This document shows, in pieces, positions 7,846 through 17,471 of a DNA stretch of 23,930 nt. The stretch covers positions 1 through 23,930 of the forward strand of contig CALSCQ010002434.1 of NCBI GenBank assembly GCA_943704525.1, read 5' to 3'. This DNA comes from Pigoraptor vietnamica. Its lineage: Eukaryota; Opisthokonta; Filasterea. Numbering within the stretch: the stretch's first letter is position 1; each line of letters begins with the position of its first letter. Made by a program: the position numbers and the translations under genes. The notes beneath the pieces were generated by a model. It searched no databases and was not told where the DNA came from. It was given only the letters and a program-made list of their open reading frames with translations.

Positions 7846-10800
7846 ATGGCGTCGACGTCGTTTGTTCCCACGAATTTCTTTCCCCCGCGGCAGCTGAACC
7901 GACACGGCGGCCGCGGTGAGTGCATCTGCCTTGCGAGTGTCTTGCTGGGCAGCTGTCCTTTCTGCTGCGCTGACGTGTGTTGCGAATAGGGGGCGGTATG
8001 TGGGCACGGACGTCCACTGCGACGTCAACAACGACGCCGTTTTCGGTGCATCGGCACATGAAAGAGCGGCAAAAGTTTGAGGCCTCTCTTGGCCGTCGCC
8101 CTCCCGAAAAGCTGTCTGTGGATGCCGGCGCGAAGAGCGAAACGGACACGCACAAGGGGTCGTCGGCGGTGTCCACTGTCGGCGACAACGATCGCGGCGT
8201 CTCGTGGCTGTTGGACGGCTACTACATGGTGCGTGGAACAGGCGTATTCGTGCGCTGTGTTTGTGTTTGTAAACAACGAAACATTGCCGCGTTGTTTGGA
8301 GATGCCGCTGCTGAGTATTGGGCCGTCCGCAGCTGCGCGCGTGCCATGTCGCGGACCCGGACGACGCGTACCGGTGCAAGATCAACGGGCGCAATCTGCG
8401 CGCGGTGGTGGAGGAGGACCTGCAGCACTTTCGGAACCTGACCATGCTCGAGGCGAACGAGAACACGCTGCAGTTGGGCCCGCTCGGCGCGCTCCCGAAC
8501 GTCGAGGTGATGCGGCTCGCCTTCAACGAAATACGCGACGTCGTGATAGCGCAGGGCGCATTTGCGCGGCTGGAGGTGCGTGGCGTTGCTGTCTGCGTGT
8601 GCGGAACGGGCATTCGCGGACCGCGTGCTGTTTGTGCGCATTTGCGATCCATTCCTTGTGTTGTCCCCCTTTTCCTTCTTCATTTTTCCCCCCTTTTGTT
8701 TCTTGAACAACTCACGTTCACCCACACTGTCCTCGGCAGTCGCTCGACCTCTCCTTCAATCGGCTGTCGCTCGATGCTGTTCTCGCGCTGTCCGAACTGC
8801 CGCGCCTGGAGACGCTCGACCTCACCGGAAACGGCCTCTCGTCATTTCCCGCGTACAAGCAGAGCGTCGTGTTCTTCCCGCGCCTCGCAAACCTTACCTT
8901 GGACCGCAATGCGCTATCAGAAGACGAGATGTTTGCCACACTCGCGCCGCTGCCGAGCCTAAATCGCCTGAGCGCACGCCACAACCGCATCGCTCGCGTG
9001 CCGCCCGCCGACACGGCGCGCCGCCTGCCGTGGTTCAACGCGCTCCAGTCGCTGGACGTCGCGCACAACGCCATCGCGACCGAGGACGACCTCGTGGGCG
9101 TGACGACATGGCCGGCCGTGCGGGAGCTCGTGTGCTGGGGGAACCCGCTCGCCCTCGCGCTGAAGGTCGGGTACGGGCTGATGGTTGCGCTGGTGGAAGA
9201 CCGCGGCATGAACGTGGTGAAGCAGGAGCCGGACGGCAGCGGACGCACGCGCGTGCACCTCGCGGCGCATGAGGTACTGCGTGTGAAGGAGGATCCCCTG
9301 CCGCCTATAGTGCGCGGGCAGCTGCAGATCACGTTTCCCTCCAAGGTGCGTCGAGTGGTCGCTAGCTGCGATGACCGCTGCGCAGACCGAGTTCTGTGTT
9401 ATTTGCTGTTGCGTCTGCTTGGGATTCGACATTGATGGCAGCACTGGTCCTTGACGCTGCGTGGCTCGTTTCTCCATTGTTGTGTGCGTGTGTGTGCTGA
9501 TGTGTCTGCGTGCGCACGTGCGCAGGAGGAGTCGTCGAGCAGCGAGTCGGAATCGTCGTCGGAAAGCGAGGAGGAAGAGGCGTCGAGCGAATCCGACGGG
9601 TCGGACTCTGATTCCGACGACAGCAAGAGCTCGTCCGACGAGTCCGAGTCGGAGGACAGCAATTCCGACAGCTCGGAAAAGCGCTCGAAGGCGAAGCGGA
9701 AGAAGCGCAGCGCCAAGGACAAGGGCAAAGAGAGTGACGCGAAGGAGGCGAAAACCAGCAAGGAAACCAAGGGGACTGACGAGCGAAAAGGGGGCGACGC
9801 CCCGCCTGCACCATCATCCGGGGGTTTCTTCATGACGCAGGCCGACGAGCCCGCAGGCGCCCCTACGGCTCCGTCGGGTGTGCAGCCCGTTACTGCCGAG
9901 GCGCTTTCTCTGCTCGAGGCGGCGGCGGTCGCGCCGAAGCCGGTGGCCGCCGTGGTGCCGCGGCGGTATCGAGGGTACGAGGCGCTGCTGTCGATGGACC
10001 CGGAGGAGGGCGACCCGCCGGCGGTGGACTTGCCAAGCGACACGCGCGGGGCTGTGCAGGCGCTGCGCTATGCCCTTGCGCGCCCGCTCGTATTTTCGGA
10101 CAAGCCGTCGCTGGCAGGGTACAAGCGTCGCAATCAACTCAAGCGGCAGATGCAGGACTCGCTGGCATCCCGCACGGCCGCGAAGGCGCTCAGCAAGACG
10201 CGCGCGCAGGTGGCCGCGGCGAACCGGCAAGCGTCGCAGGGACAGCTACCGCCCCCACGGCGCGCGTCGCTCGCGCTGACGGTTGTTGCACCAGACAGGC
10301 GTGCCTCTCAGCTACCAGGGGACCGTCGTGCGTCGCAACTACCGGGCGACCGTCGTGCCTCCCAATTGCCCGGCGATAGGCGCGCGTCCCAATTGCCTGG
10401 CGACAGGCGCGCGTCCCAATTGCCTGGCGACAGGCGCGCGCCCCAATTACCCGGCGATAGGCGCGCTTCTCAACTGCCGCCGCCGGCGGGTGCGAGGCGA
10501 ACGTCGCAATTGCCCACGGGCGACCGCAGGGGGTCGCAACTTCCGCCGCCCGCCAACCGCCGCACGTCGCAAGCACCGGCCACTGGGGACAGGCGGGGAT
10601 CCCAGCTGCCCCCGAACCGGCGCACGTCGCAGGTCCCTTCGGCAGCCGACCGTCGCGCATCGGTGGCACCACAGACGCCCTTGAGCGCTCTCTCGGCACC
10701 GCTATCGCAGACTGGCGCGACGTCCACGCAGATTGTTGTGCACGCTCTCGCCTCGACGCTCGCGGAGCTGGCGACGGCACCCGGCTACCGCGCGCCGTAT

Positions 10801-11579
10801 AAGGAGAGCGCGCTGCAGCGGGCGCGTCGGAAGATGGCCGCCACGCGAGTAACGGGCGCGAAGAAGTCGGTGACAGTGGAAATGGTCGTCGAGGCCATGA
10901 GGGAGCGACCGGCGGTTGAGGAGGACAGTCTCGGTGAGTGCTGCATTGCTTGTGCCGGTTGTTCGGTGCTCGGCCGTGCACTGCTCTATTTCTTACCTGT
11001 GTTGCATATCGTGATTCCCTCGTTTGCGATGATGCGTAGACGCTAGTCAGCATGTACCTTTTACCTTGTAAGCGGCACACTCACGAGATCTCGTCCTCGC
11101 ACGCAGCCACTGTCCTCGCGCAACCCGCCGTCGTGGCACCGAAGCTCTCTCGCGGGGCGGAGCGTCTGCTGCAGAAGGCGCAGGCCGAATTCGACCGCGT
11201 GCGCGCGTCCACCATCGGCGCCGCCGAGCAGAAGGCGATGCTCGGGGACATGTCCAACTCGCCTGAGCTGGCCAGTCTCATCGCATCGCGCGCTGCGAGC
11301 GTCTCGTCAATGAGGCGCATGTCGGCGGTGCTTGGGCAAACGGCGTCGCAGACGTCGTCCGCCGCGTCGCCGTCTCCTGTGCCCCCGATGGGCTCGCCCC
11401 CGCCGCGCGGTCTCACGGCGCTCATGGAAGACGACGACGCACCGGGTGTGTCGCCGGACCGACGCGTGCTGAGCGTCGAATCGCGCGCGCAGTCACGTGG
11501 GCAGTCGCGCAGCCCTTCGCGCTCGAACAGCATCGCGACTGACTTGCGACCGTTGTCGCGCCAGTTCTCGTCGCACTAA
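7846..11579 (+). CDS. XRRA1: XRRA1-like leucine-rich repeat protein with an RRxS repeat array
   Basis: Six exons: 7846-7915, 7990-8228, 8333-8575, 8740-9345, 9526-10933, and a last exon starting at 11107 (or 11047, also in phase) and ending at 11579. This gives about 1012 aa. Donors are GTGAGT or GTGCGT. The start ATG precedes a segment (FFPPRQL) that resembles the XRRA1 N terminus. Leucine-rich repeats span residues about 104-340 (for example LDLSFNRLSLDAV, LDLTGNGLSSFP, RNALSEDEMF). Exon 5 begins with about 50 residues of Ser/Glu/Asp (casein-kinase-2-like), then a basic stretch (KAKRKKRSAKDK). Residues about 532-576 carry the XRRA1-specific block (RRYRGYEALL, then AVQALRYALARPL), the strongest support for orthology. 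A nonapeptide array follows, then a Ser-rich tail with SRSPSRSNS. XRRA1 is named for altered X-ray response in human cells; its biochemical role is poorly known. The acidic tract and repeat array make this protein longer than I remember for the human protein (about 790 aa). Confidence 0.87.
10294..10671 (+). repeat. 27-bp coding minisatellite: DRRASQLPG nonapeptide array in XRRA1
   Basis: Seven in-phase nonapeptides lie back to back (consensus DRRASQLPG; the sixth has Pro for Ser). Looser copies follow (ARRTSQLPT, DRRGSQLPP, NRRTSQAPA, NRRTSQVPS, DRRASVAP). Adjacent units are nearly identical in DNA, for example GACAGGCGCGCGTCCCAATT twice in a row. Counting PRRAS just upstream at about 10258, there are 13 RRxS motifs and one RRAP. 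RRxS is the classical basophilic (PKA-type) phosphorylation consensus. Confidence 0.95.
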
Positions 11580-12006
11580 TTAAATGTATTGACTTGATGG
11601 ATGAACGCGCCACAACCGAGCACTTTATGTTGTGTGTCGCGTGACGCGGTGGACAGGCGAAAATGGCCCAGCGGGTTATTGCGCCAGCCATTTCGGCAAG
11701 TCAAGCGACGTTTCAGAGATTCTCAGTTTTGTCACCTGGAACCGACCGGTAGGGTGTGTGGAAATTCTCAGCCACCTCGCGGTGCGCTGTTACGAATAGA
11801 GAGGGCGATTGTTATAACATTATTGTGGCCGTGGCAAACACATTGGGGCCATGAACTGAACTGGCGGATGAAGGTGTCCGTCGGATCGCGGGCCACGTTC
11901 GGGACACAGTCGCAGGGCAAATTTCGGTCAGGTGCGCTAACTGAGAAACAACACTGCGCTGCGCAGGTTTATGCTATAGAAGAGCACCAGTCTGCCAGTG
12001 ATGTCC
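11580..12006. other. Convergent intergenic region between XRRA1 and the minus-strand receptor kinase
   Basis: These 427 bp lie between two stop codons. TAATTAAATG begins right at the XRRA1 stop. I see no credible exon, tRNA, repeat or clear polyadenylation hexamer. Confidence 0.5.
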
Positions 12007-15000
12007 TCAGTCGGACTGTCCAACGGGCGGGACGCGTTGTCCTTGCACGAGACTGACGGGAGGGGCGGGCGGCGCCGGCAACCGTGCGTGCAAATCCGAA
12101 TACGATGCGATGGGCTCACTATCGTATTGCGACAGCCCCATCTCCGTGCCGGGGTAACTATCGTCACAACCCGCGGGAGTGCTCTTGGTCCGACCGTCCC
12201 ACTCCGATGCGAGCTCCACGAACACACCGAGCAGGTCCAGTATGCGCGCGAACGAGGGGCGCAGGGCGGGATCTTCGTTCCACGCGGCCACCATCAGCGC
12301 CGCCCACGGCTCTGGACAATTCGCGGGTGTCGGCGGGCGCAGGCGGTAGTGGGAAACGAGGCGGATAATGTCCTCGCGCGAGAGATCCGTGTGCGGGAGG
12401 CGCCGGCAGAGCAACTCCCACAGAATGACGCCTGCATGGGAAACAGCGACGGTCACAAACAGTGCGTAACGGCAGCAGTCAACCGCAGCGCCGCACGCTT
12501 AATAGCTCGCTGCGTGGCATCGCCAGACCATCGCAAATTCTTCTGGACCCACCGAAGCTGTAGGCGTCCGCCTTTTCGCCTTCGAATGGGACTTTGCGCA
12601 CGACCTCCGGCGCCATCCTGCGGTCCAATGGACAGGGTTGCTGGCATGAGTATATACGCCTACTCCGCAGTGGGCCAAAGAGTAAGACGATGATATTGCG
12701 CGCCATTGTGAGTGCACAAGTGCTCTCGGTTGACGCGAGCAGTCGCAACGCACCACAGCAGCGTCCCCGTGCGGCCCACGTCAAGCTTTCTTCCGCGCTT
12801 GAATTCTGCCAATCCAAAATCGCCGACCTGAACCATATTTAGAGGGTCATTTTAGATCACTTCGAGGGAATTATGCAGTGAAGGACGCTCCCCTGGCATG
12901 CGTAGATTTCGCATAAGCACGCACCTTCACGCGCATGGCTTCGTCGACAAACAAATTGAGGCTCTTGAGATCGAGGTGGTCTGTGGAAATGGATCAACAC
13001 GGCAGACAAAATGAGATCACTGCAACCCGGGGCACATGTGACGTCCCACTGGCCATCATCTTACTCACATATGGGCGGGTTGGATGCGTGCAAGTAGGCG
13101 AGCCCTCGCGCGGCATCCGTCGCTGTTGGGGTTGGGAATTGTCACCCGCACAGCCAACCCTCGCTTGCAATGTGCGCACACTTGGTTTGACGCGTGCACA
13201 GGGATTGAAACGGGTGCAATTGCGCCTATGTGTTAGCCCACTAACCCATTTCAACACGCAGACGCCAGTCCATTCCAATCTGCGGGTTGCTGTAGACGTC
13301 GTAGAGGCTGCCGCGCGCCATCAGCTCAACAACAATGGCGAGTTCGGGGTCTGCGGACGGAGAAGCCATACTCAGCATGCGGCGCACACAGGCACAGAGG
13401 TTTGAGTGTGGAACTGAAGAGCGACTACCACTCACACTGCACACTCGCGGCGAGAAGCATGACGATGTTCGGATGGCGGAGTGCGCTCATCGTACGCACC
13501 TCCTGCGCCATCACAGGGAAACAATGAACTTGAGCATTTGGAATGCGCAATCAAAGATATCTAATGTCACACCACACTCAAAGCACACACCTTCATGAAG
13601 CCGGCGACCGCGGGCTTGAATACGTCCGAGGGTATCTTCGCGGGCGGCGGCTTAGCGACAGTTAATGCCTTGCCCTTCGCGTTTCTGTCCCCTCCATCGG
13701 CGATTGGCTCGAAGAGGAGGCTGCTTGCGATGGCGTCCACGCGGCCACGCGCACCCATGCGCTTGACTGGCGCCACTTCCACGCCCTTGATGCAGAGCGT
13801 CTTGATCGCCACGTGGGACCCGCGGAAGGAGCCCTGCGGTGGTACCGTTAGTTCGCCGATGTGGGATAAAGCCGAGTGCGCAATTGACATACTCACCAGG
13901 TACACTTTGCCGTACGTTCCCTGCACCCAAGCAAACACAGATAAGTCGACGTCACAACACGCACAGACCCTGTCGGCGAAAACGATGCATGGGCACTACA
14001 TACAATGTACAGTATGGTCACAAGAGTTAAAAAGGCCAATACAAACCTGTCCGAGGAGTGTCTGGAACGAGAGCTCACGGAAATCGACCTCGTAGTTGCG
14101 CTCCTCGCGCTCGATCGCTTTCTTCTTTCGCCAGTACATGACGGCACCAAAAGCAGCGACAGCAACAACGGCCGCGGGAATGACCGCAAACACAGCCGAC
14201 GACGTGTGCGCTGCATGCCGAGGCTGTTAAAGTTACATACAAACCCCGGGTGGTCCTCCCCCTCTTTCCTTTTCTCACAAGACCATTTCCCAGGAACCCA
14301 CCTGCTGACGACAACTCCACACAAATAGGGTAGCTCGTCCCATCGATCGTTTCGGCACTTGTGTAGAAGCCCTTTCCGCATGGTAGCACAGTTGCGACGA
14401 ACGAAGCCGATATGTTCGACGTACGAAAGAACGGCGAGGCAGAGATGAGCGCCACAGTGTACGTGCCGGGATCTGCGAAGATGCGCACGGACGGGAACTG
14501 CGCGGTCGAGTGCAGGACGGCCTTCTTCGTCAGTCCCTGGAGGCGCACGCGCGGCGCCAACGCATTGCCGCGCCCGAGCGGCGACAGTGGGCGCGCCTCC
14601 ATATTGATGAGGAGCACGTGGTACGGATCGGTCGCTGTCCACTGGCCGTATGCGTCCAGTGCGACGACGCTGACGGTCGGCAAAAGCCCGCCGCTCGTAA
14701 CGACAACGGGTCCACTCGACGCAAGCGACACGCCGATAGATCGCGGCGGCGTAGCCACGGCCGACGTAAGCGCGTCCGCCGTACCCGGTCGAGAGGCAAA
14801 GGTGCAGTTCACAATGTCACGGCCGACGACAAAGTACGATTGCGTCTGCGTCGAAAAGCACGCACTTCCAAGCTTGGCTACATTGCCAACGAAGGCCGTG
14901 TCCCGCAGCTTCGCGGATGCGCCTGACGACGGGTCGAGGAGAACGGCGCCCCCTTCGCCGCCGTCCACGTCGCGCACCACGTTGGCGATGAATGCGGACG

Positions 15001-16828
15001 CGCTCACCTCGAGGCGGCCCTGCGAAGTAACCGAAACGGCGCCGCCACCAACCCCTGCGCTGTTACTCCGCAGCGTGCACTCGCTCAAATATGCCGAAGC
15101 GGAATCCGTTACGAGCAGCACACCACCACGCGAAGCGGACGGCGCGGCCGTGTTGTTCTCAAACACGCAACGAAACGCCTCGAGCACCGAGGCGGTGTCG
15201 AAAAATATGGGCGCTTTGGCGGGCCCCATCGACGTGTTGTTTACGAAACGCGAGTCGCACATACGCAGACGGCCGTCGTCCGATCCGGCGACGACTTTCA
15301 GGCCGACATGGTCGCGAATTACAGTCTGAGTGACGTTCACTTCGGCCCACGCCTGGATGGCGGCGACCGAGCCCGAATTGCGCGCGATGAGGCTGCGCTC
15401 GACAGTCAAGCGCCCGCCGCCCTCAGCGTGGATGCATCCACCATAGTATGTCGCGGCGAGGTTGTCCGTACATTCCGAGTCCGCGAACAGGACGTGCGCA
15501 CTCCCACGAGCGCCGAAGCCCCCGCCTGACTCATACCCGGTGTTGCCGGTCACCACGCACCCGCGCACCACCACGGTCGCCGCCAGCGTCGCAAACAGGC
15601 AGCCCCCAGTGAACCCCGCGTAATTCCCACGGCACACGCAGTCCGTCACTGAGACATTCGACGCTGCGCCTGTCACATACAGGGCTCCCCCAAAGTCGAG
15701 CACTTTCGAGTCCTCGAGAACGCTCCCGTGCAAGGCGACCCGCCCTGCGTCCTGCAAGGACAACGCACCGCCCCAGCCAGCCGTCGCCGAATTCGCCGTC
15801 AAATTCGTACGCTCCACCGACACAAACGCGGACAGGAGCGCATACACACCACCGCCGGCGTCAACCGCCGTGTTGCCGTCGATGCCTGATTGGTCGACGG
15901 CGAAATGTCCGTCAGAGGTGACGGACGCGCACCCGCCGGTCTGTTTCGCGGAATTGCGCGCGCAACGGGACGCGAACACGTCGGCGCGGCTGTACCCCGA
16001 CACAGCCATCGCACCGCCGCTGAGGGCTGCGTTTCCTGTGAAGTCGCATTGCGACAGCGACACGGACCCTCCGCCGCTAACGGCCAGCGCACCGCCCGTC
16101 GCCGCCGTGTTGTTCTCAAAGTGTGAGTCGGTCACAGTGCCCTCCGCTCCGCCCGAGAGGACCACTGCGCCACCCGCGTCCACCGCAGCGTTCCCACTGA
16201 ACACGCATGCCTCCAGGGTCACCGACGCAGACGCACCCGTCACGTGCACACCGCCGCCGTTGTTCGTTGCGCTGTTGTTGCTGAATGCGCATCCAGTGCA
16301 TCTAAAGTGCGCATCGCTCACTCGAACCGCACCCCCCTTCGCAGCGCCCGCGTTACCCACAAACAACGACCCCACCGCCGTCGCATTCGCTCCGCCCGAC
16401 ACGCACAGCGCCGAGCCAGCGCAGTTCGAGAAGGTCAGATTCGTAAAAACCACGACGACAGACGCACCGCCGGAGATGTCGAGTCCCGCACCCGCAGCGC
16501 CATTTGCGCACGCAACAGTTGCACTTCCGTCGCCAGCACTGGCGAGTGAGAGCGCAAAAGTCACTGCCACACCCGCATCGAGCACGTGCACACCCGCATG
16601 CAGCACAATAGTGGGTGCGCTAGAACCGCCGGTGACCTGCGCCGCAGCGACGGCCGCAGCGAGGGACGCGAGGGGATGCGTTGCGTTGCCGCGACCGTCC
16701 GCGTCCACACCGCCCGAAGAGGGTGTGGCCACGTGGAGCACCTGTGCACGCACGATAAAGACGGTGTGCGCCCAAACTGACAGCGCGATTGCAATGGCGG
16801 CAGACCGAGTCACGTGACGTGTCGCCAT
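12007..16828 (-). CDS. Receptor-type TKL protein kinase with Pmp-like beta-helix ectodomain (minus-strand paralogue)
   Basis: Eleven exons, 1267 aa: 16828-14302, 14210-14047, 13920-13897, 13833-13591, 13502-13436, 13350-13246, 13122-13069, 12980-12925, 12827-12754, 12617-12553 and 12431-12007. All phases match those of the divergent paralogue. A signal peptide (about residues 1-28, ending FIVRA) precedes QVLHVATPSSGG, a usual opening of secreted beta-helix proteins. Residues about 60-700 are GGA(V/L/M) and FxxN repeats (GGAVRV, FSNNSA, GGGVHV, FSGNAA), as in chlamydial Pmp proteins. One membrane helix (FAVIPAAVVAVAAFGAVMYW) and RKKK follow at about 850-875. Kinase landmarks are: glycine loop LLGQGTYGKVYL; VAIK (Lys about 916); helix-C Glu in KEVRTM (about 987); HLDLKSLN (about 1063-1070); DFG (about 1083); MAPE (about 1109). 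The DLKSxN form points to Ser/Thr specificity in the TKL group. Oddities: HLD for HRD, LLW before MAPE where the partner has LRW, a ~60-residue beta-3/helix-C insertion, and a 24-nt exon. It likely acts at the plasma membrane as a sensor; the ligand is unknown. Confidence 0.9.
16084..16741 (-). repeat. Left arm of a 658-bp inverted repeat
   Basis: The reverse complement of this stretch aligns without gaps to 17553-18210; paired coordinates sum to 34294 throughout. By hand I count about 16 mismatches, so identity is near 97-98%, and the first ~140 bp of each arm appear identical. It encodes the N-terminal mature ectodomain of the minus-strand kinase. Confidence 0.95.
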
Positions 16829-17007
16829 TTCCGTTGGCCGGCAGTGGGCTGGCGGCAACGTCACTGAATATCACAGCGCTCAGCGAACGTAGCTGTGGGA
16901 CTTCGAGTAAAGTGGGGTGCGTGTGTGTTGTGCCCGCTCGACGCAGAGCAACTGCGAGCAACCCGGCTATGTGGCGGCGCGTCAACTTCGGCTGCGGTTA
17001 CCCCACT

Positions 17008-17023
17008 GGACAACGTATTGTCC
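17008..17023. promoter_or_regulatory. Perfect 6-4-6 dyad overlapping a CCAAT box
   Basis: GGACAA and TTGTCC are perfect inverted arms around CGTA. The right arm runs into CCAATCAG. The site sits 180 bp from the minus-strand ATG and 448 bp from the plus-strand ATG. It is a plausible dimeric factor site; no specific factor is recognised. Confidence 0.45.
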
Positions 17024-17209
17024 AATCAGAGCACACCAGGTGGCTAAAAATTGCATGCCCCCACCCGTTCCCCGGCATGTTCGTGTCCGAGTTGACGACT
17101 TCTCGAGTTCCAGAGTGGCTGCTGCCCCGGCGTGCGACCATGTGCGCGTGTCGCATCCGGGCAGTCGCGTATGCGCCGGTTGCAGTCGACCTCTGTATCC
17201 ACCGTGGGC

Positions 17210-17300
17210 TCGGTGCGCCGGCTCCCGGCCGACCGCCGCCGTCCGGCGGCCGGCGACGCCGGCGCCGCCGATCCGCCGGCCGCCGGCTGGCGGCGGGGGC
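17210..17300. repeat. GC-rich palindromic cluster in the kinase promoter
   Basis: This run is almost only G and C, with overlapping inverted repeats. One is a perfect 7-bp stem GCCGCCG/CGGCGGC with a 2-nt loop at 17235-17250; another lies around CCGCCGGCCGCCGG at about 17274-17287. It could form cruciform or hairpin structures and lies at the centre of the larger 658-bp inverted repeat. Confidence 0.6.
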
Positions 17301-17471
17301 CGTGCTCAGCCGAGCCCGCAGCCCGTGGGCGGCACTGGCAGCGAAGAAGTGACCGTGCTGGCAGCGAACGCGGTGCGCCCTGCTTATAACAACAGGTGGC
17401 ATACGCGAGAGTGATTCGGCCTGCTCAGAGTGCCCCGCGCGCCAACTGTCACGTGACCCGCACGTTGTAAA

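Larger units (their letters stand above)
16829..17471. promoter_or_regulatory. Bidirectional promoter of the two receptor kinases
   Basis: These 643 bp lie between the two start codons. They contain a 16-bp dyad GGACAACGTATTGTCC (17008-17023) that overlaps a CCAAT box (17022-17026). An extremely GC-rich stretch with hairpin potential spans about 17210-17300. GTCACGTGAC (17448-17457) lies 14 bp before the plus-strand ATG. The same 10-mer occurs at 16809-16818, just inside the minus-strand gene, so matching palindromes bracket the region. Protein binding is inferred, not shown. Confidence 0.55.

Noticed and set aside
10190-11080. Minus-strand frame across the XRRA1 repeat array
   Set aside because: It is the mirror of a 27-bp in-frame repeat, which keeps all frames open. 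The plus frame has the XRRA1 block and matching splice phases.
11580-12006. Possible small gene or tRNA between XRRA1 and the kinase
   Set aside because: No tRNA-like cloverleaf boxes, no splice-consistent frame and no recognisable protein motif were found.
15870-16817. Long plus-strand frame opposite the minus-strand kinase ectodomain, and its mirror on minus at 17513-18418
   Set aside because: They are antisense to the beta-helix exons and similar to each other only because they lie in the inverted repeat. The sense frames carry signal peptides, repeats and splice-consistent kinase domains.
14075-16828. Horizontal transfer of a chlamydial Pmp gene
   Set aside because: GGA/FxxN repeats are shared, but there is no autotransporter barrel. 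Codon use matches the neighbours, and the ectodomain is spliced in phase to a eukaryotic kinase.
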